In this document: positions 23,331 through 33,402 of the stretch, one piece after another
Position numbering within the stretch: the stretch's first letter is position 1
Layout: each line of letters starts with the position of its first letter
Assembly: GCA_019096065.1 (NCBI GenBank)
Contig: JAGUCH010000009.1
Location: 6,210,001 to 6,274,000 of the forward strand
Source: Paracyclopina nana
Lineage: Eukaryota > Arthropoda > Copepoda > Cyclopoida > Cyclopettidae
DNA length: 64,000 bases
Direction: 5' to 3'
Made by a program: the position numbers and the translations under genes
The notes under the pieces: model-generated
Told to the model about the DNA's origin: nothing
Database searches by the model: none
The model's input: the letters and a program-made list of their open reading frames with translations, nothing else

Positions 23331-24500
23331 TGTCATGTCTCCTCATCTGGAACTTCTTTGCTTTTTACTCCCCGCTAAACTTCTTTTAATTAATTGTGTG
23401 AAGAAAAGTCTCCAAGTGTGTCCTGTCACACGATGCTAATCCAACCATATAAAATAAACTGCCTTGAACGTTTCAAACATGAAATCCAATTATTTTCCCA
23501 ACATTTCCTAAAAGTCATTCATTCAATGTTGCTATCTTAGCTGATATTTGCACTAAGCAAAATTATTAACAGCTTTAAAAAGATATTGAAATTACCGAGC
23601 TCGCTTCAAATCCGGGCTCACATCTTAATTAGGGGCGTGTACGGTAAATTTTTGAAATATGCATAGAAATGCTTCATTCATACTTTGTCACACGTTGCTT
23701 ATCAAGCAAAACGAAACAGAAGAACCTAATTCGCGTTATTTTGATGGGAATTCATACAGATGCGAGCGGATTTATGCTAGTTTGAACATCAGTTTCCCAA
23801 ATAAATGAATGATTCTTTCTAAATTCGAATTTTTAAGCCTTTAATTATTAATGCTTAAAAATTAATTTCATCAAATTCTTCAAAATTCACTTTCAGCCGC
23901 AAAAAGGGAAAATGGACTTAAACTTAAAAAAGTAAGTTTTTGAGGCCAGTTTACTTAACCTTGCTTAATGGCCTTTTTAAAAGCCAAAATAATGCCAAAA
24001 ATGCCTTTTAGAGTTTTTTTAACATTCGTTTGATGAAATTCTTTAAAATTCTCTTCCAATTGCAAAAATTAGGTTTATTTTAAAAAAGAAGTAAGTTTTT
24101 GGGGCCAGTTTACTTAACTATACGCGAACCTTGCTTAATTGCTCGATGCGAACGAGCTTTAGCAGTGAAATTCCTCATCTTTGATTTATATACACGTGAT
24201 TTAGGCTGGTTATTTTGATCGGCATTGTCATCTCGCCCTGGGCTAAGTACATTTTTTTCATGCTATACAAAGTCTCACTGTGAAGCATAAAGTCTGATTC
24301 ATAAAAAATGGCAGGATTCATTAGCCCAACTTTAACATTTGAAATATTTTTATTTTTCAATTGCATATCTGCTTTCCAGTTTTTCAATTAGGTGGCAATT
24401 TTTCTGCATATTTGAGTTTTTTAGCGCACAAAACCTGTGTAGAGGCAGACTCATGAAACATGAGACTTTTATTAACTTTTATTTATAAAAAAAAATGAAT
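23331..24500. other. Non-coding interval, no feature recognised
   Basis: AT-rich sequence with a short internal similarity: CAGTTTACTTAAC followed by CCTTGCTTAAT appears near 23950 and again near 24110. No gene, RNA or element could be supported. Confidence 0.5.
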
Positions 24501-24504
24501 TGTG

Positions 24505-25225
24505 TTATTTATAGTGGGTATCAGCTGTGGCTTTCCATGTGAACTTTCTAATTTGGCTGGCTTTTTTTCTGCATCAGACTTTAGTGGAAATCCTTTTATT
24601 TTTATTCTTGTCATAAAGGCATCAGCTGTGGCTTTTCAGCTTTCCAGTCTGAAATTTCCAAACCGAGTGCCGTTTTTTCCGCATAAGACTTTAGTGGGAA
24701 TCCTTTTACTTTCATTACTGCAAAGGTATCAGCGGCTTTCCAGTGTGAATTTACCAATTTGGTGCCATTTTTATTTGCATCAGACTTTAGTGGAAATCCT
24801 TTTACTTTGATTATTGCAAAGGCATCAGCTGTGAGGCTTTCGCTTTCCAGCTTTCCTGTGTGAATTTTGCAATACGAGCGCCATTTTTTCTGCATCAGAC
24901 TTTAGTGGAAATCCTTTTACTTTGATTATTGCAAAAGCTTCGGCTGTGAGGCTTTCCAGCTTTCCATCTGAATTTTCCAATTCGGTAGCTTTTTTTGTGC
25001 ATCATACTTTAGCGGAAATCCTTTTACTTTGATTATTGCAAAGGCATCGGCTGTGAGGCTTTCCAGCTTTCCAGTGAGGAATTTCTATTTGGGTAGGTTT
25101 TTTGTGCATCAGACTTTAGTAGAAATCCTTTTACTTTAACTATGATAAATGCATCAGCTGTGCGGCTTTCCAGAGTGAATTTACTCATTTGGTGTCTTTT
25201 TTTGTGCGTCAGACTTTTTTTTGAG
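24505..25225 (+). repeat. Tandem array of ~105-115-bp units
   Basis: About six to seven units each contain GCATCAGCTGTGGCTTTCCA-like sequence, a variable TGAATTTNCCAATTTGGTGCC portion, then GACTTTAGTGGAAATCCTTT and ACTTTGATTATTGCAAAGG. Units differ in length through small indels. Open frames on either strand are repeat translations. No function is suggested. Confidence 0.8.
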
Positions 25226-26925
25226 TGTCCTCAAGGCTATTGAAAAATGAATGGAAACCGGACGTCCGATGCTTCCATTTCGTGAGAGAATTGGTGCTTT
25301 TTTCTTGGTGGGGTGTCAACAACGTCTTTTCCCACCAAACCGAAAAAGGAAGAAGAACTTCTTCTTCCCCAGAAAAGCCAGCGATGCGAAAAGAAGCTCT
25401 GTGGAATGACTCGCATATTAATCTGGATGAATTGTACAGGGAGACTTGTCCCTTGGAAGCAAAATAATTCCAATCAGGATTTCGGCGTTATGGTCAGAAT
25501 TAATTTAGAATTAATTTAGATATGGCAAAGTCGCGATGCATACCATATATTTTGTGATGTTCATCTACTTTTTTTAATCAGTTTCAATTTTTTGTACAAC
25601 TAAATTGAAAATTGTTGTATTTTTCTTGATTTTTAGAAAAATTGAGCTTTTCTTGATTGCAAAGTTTCTTGCCAAATGTTGGGTGAAAAGGGCAATATTT
25701 TGAAAAAACAGTTTTTGGATTATTCTTTATCTTTTATTATAGGTGGGAAATGCAAAGCAAATCGTGGCTTATTAAAAGTTTTCCGATGCATGGGGCGTTA
25801 CCTGAAAACGGAAGCTTGCTTGTTGCAGTTCCTTTTTGGAGTAACGCACCCTCATACTGAAAAGATCTCAAATATCAACTATTTGTTTTTAGGGGGACTT
25901 TTTAAAAAGCCGTAATTTCAATGTTTCAAAAAGAAGCGAAAAATCTAAACATAAAACATGATTATAGTAAATATCTAGATTGATGAAGGGACTTTATTGG
26001 TGGGGCGCGCACTGCACAGTTTGCAGTATATACTTGTAATTGTATCAGAGTGACAGATGCGTAACGCTCAAAGCAACGCTGTTATTAAAGACAACGGAAA
26101 TTATTCCACGGGAGAGTGGATGCAAAATCCTGAGAAAGGATGTCCAAATCGGAAGTGGGGAAAATTTCGTAACAAATTAAACATATTTAATTTAGGAAAG
26201 TTATTCCGTTCATTTTGGATACGTTTTAATAAAAAAAATCAAGTGAATTAATTACCCCCTTTTTTTTCATCTTCAAATAAATAAATTACAAATTGGACCT
26301 CGTTAGAAAACTTTAGGTTTGTTGTCAGTTGACAAAAACTGAAATTACCTCGGAAATGAAAACGTTTTGAATTAAACAATCGACATTATTTTTCTGTAGA
26401 AAATGAACAAAATTCCTGCCTGCAAGCCAAATATTGTCGAAAATTGCAAAATTGCAATGGGACACATTTATTTCCGTGTTTCTAGCGCTAATTCGCCTAT
26501 TATGACAAAAACTATGAATGAATGCAGATAAATATTTGTTCAAATTTTTGTTGCGCAAAAAAACAGCTTTGCTTCTTTTTTGTCGATAAAGTTTCTATGG
26601 AAAAAAGAAATCTTGCTAAATTCAATTCTTGCTTTAAATTCAATTTGACTCTTATTAGTTTAAGTACAGGTTTTTTCCAAAAAAAAAAAAAAAAAAAAAA
26701 AAGTCTTTTTGTCCTACTTTTTTCTGCTGCAGGTGCAATGGAGTGAATGGAACTACTTTTGGTCAAAAATAACAGTGCTCGAAACCGGAAGGAAAATCAT
26801 TCATTCAACAAAATTCCACTTCCTCCCTAATTTTCAGTGAAAATACCCGAAAAATGTGAACCTAATTAAAAGAGTGGAAAAAACTACTATTCTTGGAGGA
26901 TTAAAAATGAATGATTTTACTGAAA
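25226..26925. other. Interval without a supported gene; oligo-A tract near 26680
   Basis: Short frames at 25225-25467 (ending RETCPLEAK) and 26057-26251 have somewhat coding-like composition but no recognisable domain, signal or splice partner, so they are left uncalled. A run of about 23 A residues lies at 26680-26702. The GC content rises sharply from about 26930 into the sprouty promoter region. Confidence 0.5.
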
Positions 26926-26929
26926 TAGC

Positions 26930-27220
26930 AGCCGTGCTGGCCGAGTTTGACTGCACCTGTCTTATAGCAGTCCACTGTGGCCACTCATCGCGTCGTCCAC
27001 CGTAGTTTTCGGCCGGCGCCGCCGCCGTCATTCCGGCCAGCCTCGAACTCGGCCGCTGCGCGTGTAACGCTACTGGGACGCGCGGCGCGTCAAGTCAGTC
27101 TCGTCTCGACTCCCGTCCGAGTCATTACTTAACTCGAAACTTTGCCACAGAATCAAAGAAGATAAAGGCGAGTGAGTGGCCTCAGATAACAAAGCCTAAA
27201 AAATCAAGAAGGAGCTTCAG
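26930..27220 (+). promoter_or_regulatory. CpG-rich probable promoter and 5' UTR exon of sprouty
   Basis: The stretch around 26990-27120 is far richer in G, C and CpG than its surroundings (for example GGCCGGCGCCGCCGCCGTC). It precedes a good donor (CTTCAG then GTAAGG at 27220/27221) that pairs with an acceptor at 27313, giving a 93-nt intron in the 5' UTR of sprouty. The transcription start is not resolved. Confidence 0.45.
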
Positions 27221-27354
27221 GTAAGGATTGTTATGCGGCCGAGTTTCGGCCTTCGGCCGGAAACCGGCCGTTTTTGCGGCCATTCATTCAAGGTTCATTC
27301 ATTAATTTTGCAGGACTACTATGACGGCCACGACCTCGTGAACCTGCTGACAAT

Positions 27355-28287
27355 ATGCAACATGACGTTCATGAACGGCTCCAGCGGCCGTCAACCGTTG
27401 AAGAGCCGGCCGTCAAGTCCATCAGACACTCGAGGCCGCTCCTGCCGCCCGGCACGGCCAAGAGGCTGTTGCCGGTGGCGGCGGCGGCGACGGCACCACC
27501 CACCCCGCCGCCGAGGCCGGAGCACACGTTGACGGCCGACTCGAGGCCGGTCGTCATCCCGCCGTCACCACTCGTAGTGGTGACGCTACCTCAGCAGCAA
27601 TTGAGGCCGCTGCAAAATACGGCCGTCAGCCTGACGGCCCCGCGGCCCGAGCCAGACCGCGAGAAAAACGTGTACACAGAGGCCCCGTTGCTGAAACGGC
27701 CTCCGCAACAGAGTCAATCGCCTGTGATCAGTAGCCAGCCCTCAACGACGGCGGCGGCCTCCAACAAAAAGAAGGCCGTCAGTGGCCGTCATGTGTCAGA
27801 TTTGAAGAAGCCCTCCTCTGCTTTTTTGAGTGGCCTGAGGCCGTCCGATGATATATTCTGCGAGGCCTGCGGCAAGTGCCGGTGCGAGGCCTGCTGCCAG
27901 CCTCGGAGGCTGCCCCAAAAGTGGCTGTGTGGGGGCACGTGCTTGTGCAGCAAGAACACCGTGGTGGACGCAGTGTCGTGCATGTGGTGCGTGAACGGCC
28001 TCTTCTACCACTGCAGCAAGGACAGTGAGGAGCTAGTTGAGGCCGGTGATGATAGCCCCTGCACGAGTGGAGGAGGCCGACACTCGGCCTCGAGGTGGCT
28101 GGCCATGACGGCCCTCCTGCCCCTCCTGCCCTGCCTGCTCACCTACCCTCTGTTGCGAGGCTGCGCGGAGGGGGCCGAGGCCGTCTACGCCAAGTGCACG
28201 GCCTCGGGCTGCCAATGTCAGAAAAGTGAGGCCATTCGCAGCAGTCGGCCCCTGCTGCCGGACAAAGGCCTGATTCCGAAGGCGTGA
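27355..28287 (+). CDS. spry: Sprouty: receptor tyrosine kinase signalling inhibitor
   Basis: Single coding exon of 310 codons. The ATG is the first in frame, with a TGA 33 nt upstream and a 5' UTR acceptor at 27313. A conserved NVYTEAP motif with Tyr107 corresponds to the sprouty tyrosine that is phosphorylated and recruits Cbl or Grb2. Residues ~169-287 form the cysteine-rich SPR domain (CGKCRCEACC, WLCGGTCLCS, CMWCVNGLFYHCS, then a hydrophobic MTALLPLLPCLLTYPLL stretch and GCQCQ). This domain targets sprouty to membranes and mediates Ras/Raf pathway inhibition. There is no EVH1 domain, so it is sprouty rather than Spred. The amino half is Pro/Ser/Ala-rich, and the coding DNA is GC-rich with many GAGGCC hexamers. 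The stop lies inside a 123-bp tandem duplication. Confidence 0.95.
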   Translation: MQHDVHERLQRPSTVEEPAVKSIRHSRPLLPPGTAKRLLPVAAAATAPPTPPPRPEHTLTADSRPVVIPPSPLVVVTLPQQQLRPLQNTAVSLTAPRPEPDREKNVYTEAPLLKRPPQQSQSPVISSQPSTTAAASNKKKAVSGRHVSDLKKPSSAFLSGLRPSDDIFCEACGKCRCEACCQPRRLPQKWLCGGTCLCSKNTVVDAVSCMWCVNGLFYHCSKDSEELVEAGDDSPCTSGGGRHSASRWLAMTALLPLLPCLLTYPLLRGCAEGAEAVYAKCTASGCQCQKSEAIRSSRPLLPDKGLIPKA

Positions 28288-28466
28288 GCGGCCTCAAGTC
28301 GAGTGGCCTCTCACATCTGCCGCAAAATGGTTGGCCAGTGTCAGAAAAGTGAGGCCATTCGGAGCAGTCGGCCCCTGCTGCCGGACAAAGGCCTGATTCT
28401 GAAGGCGTGAGCGGCCTCAAGTCGAGTGGCCTCTCATATCTGCCGCAAAATGGTTGGCCAATGTCA
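28216..28466 (+). repeat. 123-bp tandem duplication spanning the sprouty stop codon
   Basis: The block starting TGTCAGAAAAGTGAGGCCAT at 28216 repeats at 28339 with few changes and begins a third time at 28462 before breaking off. The length is 41 codons, so the frame is preserved. The first copy encodes the last ~23 residues and the stop; the second is untranslated. High identity suggests a recent event. Confidence 0.9.
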
Positions 28467-29416
28467 GAAATACAGTCATAGGTGAATTGTTGTTACCAAT
28501 TGGTGCAAGGACAATTTTCTCGGCCTCGAAAAGCACAAACTACTTGAATGATACACTCAGAAGAGCATTTGAAACAATATATATATACATATATTGGCCA
28601 TGTTTTGCATCAACAGTCTTTCCCTCAAGTCAATTGTCATGAATTGAATAATCATGTCTCCATATCTATATTATTATCCCTCCTCCCCCCGAAAATCAGT
28701 TGCATTTCATCATCGCTTTCTTATAGGCAAACAGTATCGTAACAGCGCCATCTACCGACATTTGTGAACAAACACTTGGGAGTGGAGCTCAAAATCAAAA
28801 CATCATTAAGCAATTCATAAAAGCTTGATTACCCTTTATTTCCAAGCGTAATTCAATTGAGTTTTTCCTTGAGCAGTCTCAGCTGAAACTCCCAGCTGTT
28901 GCCCAAAAAGGCCGCTAGGATCGCCCTACGTCAATGTTATTGTTATGATACTGAGCCAAACAAAAAAACCTTCCTTATTTTGCTAGTCACAAACACCTTT
29001 GAAAAATGGCTAATGCTCACCTTTAGGCGACCGATTTCCCTATTTATCCACTCTTTTAGCACAGTTGACCCAAACTCTGCACGCTTTGCTCGAGACAATT
29101 TTTATCGTGTTTTTTAACAATGTTTTTCTATATTGTGATGAATTAAAAAAAATAAAAACTTGCTGCATAAAGTGTGTGTGTGTGCAAAAATGACCTTTTT
29201 CGCTGATTCAGACTCGGCTCAGCTTTCAGGGAATTGGCACAATTCTCGCCAAAAATGAATTTCCCGGAAAATTATTTTGTTGTTGTTGGCAGCTGCTGCA
29301 AAATGGTCCGAAAAAGATTTGCACAATAGTAAATGGTGTCCACTTGCAAATCTGAATGCAGCAAAAGTGTCCTTAAATTAGCCGTAATAATAATGATGAT
29401 GATTGCAAGTAGAATT
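28467..29416. other. Sprouty 3' flank with dispersed repeat copy 3
   Basis: The third copy of the ~300-bp dispersed repeat lies at about 28730-28955 (CAGTATCGTAACAGCGCCAT, CTACCGAC, AACTCCCAGCTGTTGCCCAA, GGCCGCTAGGATCGCCCT, GTCAATGTTATTGTTATGA). A GT-rich microsatellite is at 29172-29183. No gene is supported. Confidence 0.55.
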
Positions 29417-29630
29417 TGAGGCGCTGCTCATCTGCAAAATGCAACTACAAAAAAAGTGATGAAAATATATTTTTGCCAAAAAAAGTGCCTAAAATCAAGC
29501 GGAAAACTGAAACAAAACCGATTTTAATGCTGTTATCATTCATATTTTTGAATAAAGCTTTAAAAAGGCATTTTAAATAATAATTGTATTCAAGTCTGAA
29601 ATTGGATTTCAGTAGATGAACGGCGCATAA
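29417..29630. mobile_element. ~210-bp MITE with GCGCYGTTCATCTRC ends
   Basis: The left end reads GAGGCGCTGCTCATCTGC and the right end, in reverse complement, reads TATGCGCCGTTCATCTACTG. The interior is AT-rich. This is the most compact member of the GTTCATCTAC family seen here. Confidence 0.55.
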
Positions 29631-29868
29631 TAATACAATAATAATAGATGGCAATTTTCAGTGTCACAAGCTCTGAAGAACAGCTATAAAAAGACTGGCC
29701 ACCACCAATTTGGCCGGTGAGGAGCGTGAAAAAGTGGTAGCAAAGAGATCCTGGTTGAAGCACAGAGTTTCTCTTTAACAGGACATCCATACGCTTGCCT
29801 CCCGGATGCGGATGTTGCAGCAGGACCTGCTCACCTGCCGACTCGCAAAACCATAATATTTACTTATC

Positions 29869-30384
29869 ATGGTTGAAACTTGTGAAAAATGTCAGTGTGG
29901 AAAATGGCTGGAAATTGGCTTGGGAAGCGAGACTCGATTCTCTTTTGCTTCCAATTTAAGCCAATCCTTGTCGAAAAATGTGGAAAAATCTAAACTGAAA
30001 ATTAAGCGTTTAAATTCCTTTAATTGTGGTTTTTCTTAAATAAATGCTTGTATTGACCATGAAATGCAGCTGAAAAGAGCATAATATATATAATATAGGA
30101 AAACCTCGCTTTTTCGTCATCGTCATTGTTATCCTGGGGATTGAGTTTAGTAATTGTCAGTTGGCCAGCTCGGAATCACCGGATGAGGTGTCCAATGTAC
30201 AGTGCGACAACTCGCTTCCAAACATTTCAGAATGAAAACTGAAAAGCAAACATTACAAATAGCATTTTTCCACATTTTTCGGCCGGAATTGGCTTAAATT
30301 AGAAGCAAAAGAGAATCGAGTCTCGCTTCCCAAGCCAATTTTAAGCCATTTTCCACACCGACATTTTCCACAAGTTTCAACCAT
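29869..30384. mobile_element. Foldback element with ~115-bp inverted arms
   Basis: Arms 29869-29983 and 30270-30384 are reverse complements with few mismatches. Landmarks are ATGGTTGAAACTTGTG, GGCTTGGGAAGCGAGACTCG and ATTCTCTTTTGCTTC. The spacer is 286 bp. It may fill an intron between two minus-strand coding-like segments (30384 upwards and 29850 downwards). Confidence 0.8.
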
Positions 30385-30616
30385 ATTTAAGCGTATTGGA
30401 GTACTCGAGTCGTCGTTTTTGGCTGGTGAGCTGTCGCAGTTGAACTGATCCTGTCCACATGTTGTCCGCAGGGTTTGCTCGTTTTGACTGCTGATAAGGA
30501 TTGAATGGGTTATTCTTCGGCTCGTTGTAAGGACCGAGGAAACGAACACAGCACTTGCTGCTGTTGTTTCCCACGGTTTTGAGGCTGCTGGTCAAAAAGA
30601 AAAAAAGGAGCAACAT
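30377..30616 (-). CDS. Tentative small secreted-type protein or exon (unrecognised)
   Basis: A 79-codon minus-strand frame begins at the ATG at 30616 with a short hydrophobic start (MLLLFFFLTSS). It continues with coding-like composition containing KCCVRFLGPYNEP and two dibasic sites (QSKR, QKRR), which is suggestive of a processed precursor. Alternatively the hydrophobic part is a 48-nt intron: a GTGAGT donor near 30631 and a pyrimidine-rich acceptor near 30586 are present. Beyond the foldback, a second coding-like segment (about 29850-29700) contains HPHPGGKRMDVLLKR and could be joined in phase 1. No family is recognised and the structure is unresolved. Confidence 0.25.
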   Translation of the reverse strand: MLLLFFFLTSSLKTVGNNSSKCCVRFLGPYNEPKNNPFNPYQQSKRANPADNMWTGSVQLRQLTSQKRRLEYSNTLKYG

Positions 30617-30995
30617 CTGGTCCCACTCACCTTTGGCTAAAGGGCAAATTTACTATTTACAGCAGCGGATGTTTGCCACGCTTCTTCCTCCACGAGGAAA
30701 ACCTAAATTCGTAGTACAGTCCAATTGTTGACCTTGAGGTCATTCATCGAAATTGTTGTAAACGTCTGGCCCGTTCTCACCTGAACAAATTCAGAGTCAA
30801 TCTCGTTCTTATTGGATATTTTACAAGCAAACTTTCTGACTGAGAACGAGCTCACACAGGTATATTATAAGGTGAAGTGGGCATGTCTTGTGGGCCCTAC
30901 TCGCGGTCAGCTTGTCCCCCGCCAAGATGGCGCCAGCATTCAAGTCCATTATCAAGCCCCGTTCATCTACGCAATGGATTCATCTCGTTCCTTAG

Positions 30996-31430
30996 TTCAG
31001 TTTGCCGGACTGAAAGCAGGTTGAGATTGGAAAAGTTGCCTACCGACCAGATTTGTTCCCCACCTCAATGCAGATGAGCGTTACTTTGAAAACGTTGAAC
31101 GTCGCTAGTTTCCCATTGGCATCATCATCGTCATCCTTTGAAGGCTAGGCATGCCAAGAGCTAGGAGTGGCGCGTGTCAAAGCTCTGGCGCCTGCATCCA
31201 GACGACGCCAGCTGACCAAACTTGGGCCCCACCAAGGGCCTGCGGTAGCCGCTCTATAGGCCTACCCTGTGAATGCCACATCTACCTATTGAGAGCCACC
31301 ACCATCCATCTTTGGCGGTGCAACGCCACCAATTTTTCAAGTAACGCTCATCTGCATGCCTAGCCAAGGAAAATCTGGTCGGTAGGCAACTTTTCCAATG
31401 TGAATGCTCTTTCAGTTTCGCAAACTGAAC
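30996..31430. mobile_element. Foldback element whose outer ends are the 19-nt palindrome motif
   Basis: Arms at about 30996-31085 and 31341-31430 are reverse complements (GATTGGAAAAGTTGCCTACC, GACCAGATTTG, GCAGATGAGCGTTAC). Both outer ends carry degenerate versions of the palindrome (TTCAGTTTGCCGGACTGAAA and TTTCAGTTTCGCAAACTGAA). This ties the dispersed palindrome to the ends of at least one foldback family. Confidence 0.7.
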
Positions 31431-31566
31431 ATGACAGCAAGACTCCACAACATTGTCGCATATACTAATATATACCAATATAAGCAATGCTTTATTAGGT
31501 TGGCAAACTATGACGATGCATGCAACCTTTAGAATCTAAATGCGTTATTAGGTTGGCAAACTGAAC

Positions 31567-32040
31567 ATGGCGATGAGAGCCTGTGAAATTGTTGAGGCCA
31601 TCAAATCAGCAAGATACGAGCGAGGACAGCAAAGCCTTGAAGCCTTATCATGGACTTTAGCACATGTTGTACAAGGTGGCCAGCGAGTGTGAGTGTGGGC
31701 GAGCTTCGAGCTGCCGAAGCTGCTGCTTCACACTTCCTTCCATTCATTCATTCATTCATTCATTGCTGCGAGCGAGCGAGCAAGCCAGCAGCTGAGCAGC
31801 TGGCCAAAAAATCCAGGCAAAGCTGGAACGCGCGCGCGCGCGCGCTCGCCTAGGTACTGGCCTTTGCGAAATGGAATGCAACAACTCCTTGTGGAAGACT
31901 CTCTTCAATTCAGCTTACGCCAAAGAGCGGAGCGAATTCAGGCATTCCGCAGGCTCGGTGAGGTGGAACGAAAAGTGATCCACCAGCCAACGGGATCCTT
32001 GATTGTGGCTGGTAGCATCAGCCCCCTCCTCGATGAATGA
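31567..32040 (+). CDS. Tentative two-exon 102-residue protein (unrecognised)
   Basis: Exon 31567-31688 starts MAMRACEIVEAIKSARYERG and joins in phase 2, through a GTGAGT donor and a TAG acceptor, to 31854-32040. That exon encodes VYWPLRNGMQQLLVEDSLQF and continues to SISPLLDE and a stop. The total is 102 residues, hydrophilic and probably helical, without a signal peptide or membrane segment. The intron contains a CATT microsatellite and an alternating CG run. The start codon follows a half-palindrome GGCAAACTGAAC directly. Codon use and the clean junction look genuine, but I recognise no family. Confidence 0.4.
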
Positions 32041-33402
32041 ATGGCATGAACGATGATGATGATGATCCGGTTCTGGCCACGCACTCCGAATCAGCACGAT
32101 GCACTTTCACACTTTGCTGCCACTTGACGATTGAGAACAATCCCCTCGGCAGTCATGCCAAGCACACTCACACTCGCTGGCCACCTTGTTCGACATGTGC
32201 TCAAGGCCAGGATAAGGCTGCAAGGCTTCGCTGTCCTCAGTCGTACTATGCTGCTTTGGGAAACAGCACAATTTCAAAGGCTCTCAGCGTCATGTTCAGT
32301 TTGCCAAACTGAATTAACATGCGTTCTTCAAATTGGAAAAGATTATTTGGCGAATTTTCGCCTTACCTGCAAGTTTCAGTTTGCAAAACTGGTCATTGAA
32401 AAGAGCGATTGTTATTTACGAAAGGAAATATTTATTAAAAAGAATGAATGTCGTTGTGGTTCGAAACCGATTCTAGAAGCATGGCAGAAGCTGCAAAGTC
32501 ATGGAAACGTGGCCAAATTCCTTTAGAAATCCACGGAGCTTGCACATCCTTGAGAATGGGAACGCGAATGAATGAATTCTCAAATTATGACACACATTGA
32601 TGAAGAAGCCAGAAAGGAAAAGCAACTGAAACATCAAGTCAATGTTCCATCAAGACCCTAACTAAAAAATAGAATATGCTTTTTTCAACTTTGACTATGA
32701 ATGGCACTTGACCATGGTTGAAGGAGCATTTGATGAAGCCTTCAATGAGTTCTTTTTTAAAGCTGTGATTGTCCAGTTTCCGGTCTTGAGCTCATTCATG
32801 TGTGTGTGTGTGCATGGGCAAAGATCATAGATCAAGGCTGGGAATGGGAAACATTCAAGAATCCCACAACAAACACCAACAAACCAAGAAGAAAGAATGC
32901 CATTCAAAAAATGACACAAATAAAAAAAATCCCCTCAAAATTAATGCAAATTGATCAAATTTGCATACAATGCAGTGCATTGTTTCATTGTTCAACCTGA
33001 ATGTCAGATAGGAATCTCCACTTGAAAACTGGATCATATTTTTAGTGGCGAACTATTTTCACATTTTGCCTTAATTCAGACAAGAATTCAAGTTTCCCAG
33101 CTTTTCAGCCTGTTTTTGCCACTAAGAACATCAACATTTGGGTTCACGCAAAATCCGCATGAGGGCGCTTTTGTTTTGCCCCTATCTCAGTTTTTACAGC
33201 TGAGGCTTAGACAGTGGCGCCACCTTTACTATAAATCGAACAAGATGTGTTACCAGATATTTGTTGACGACTTTTGTTTACTTTCGGCGTTTTCGCCAAC
33301 AATTCGCTTTCTTCCGCCAAATCGGAGCGCGTCAATGTTTTGAAAAATAAAAAACATTTATTGCGAATCGAATAAGGCATTTGAGGCTTTTCGAGTGATG
33401 AC
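32041..33402. other. Interval before the zinc-finger gene; one perfect palindrome
   Basis: A perfect 19-nt palindrome TTCAGTTTGCCAAACTGAA lies at 32295-32313 and a degenerate one at 32375-32392. A 131-codon frame crossing them (32131-32526) shows no domain and is not called. The last ~200 bp probably contain the promoter and 5' UTR of the zinc-finger gene. Confidence 0.5.

Noticed and set aside
30253..30549. 98-codon minus-strand frame containing CGKCRCGKW, resembling a sprouty-like Cys motif
   Set aside because: The motif lies inside a foldback arm and is non-coding repeat sequence. The real sprouty gene is at 27355-28287.
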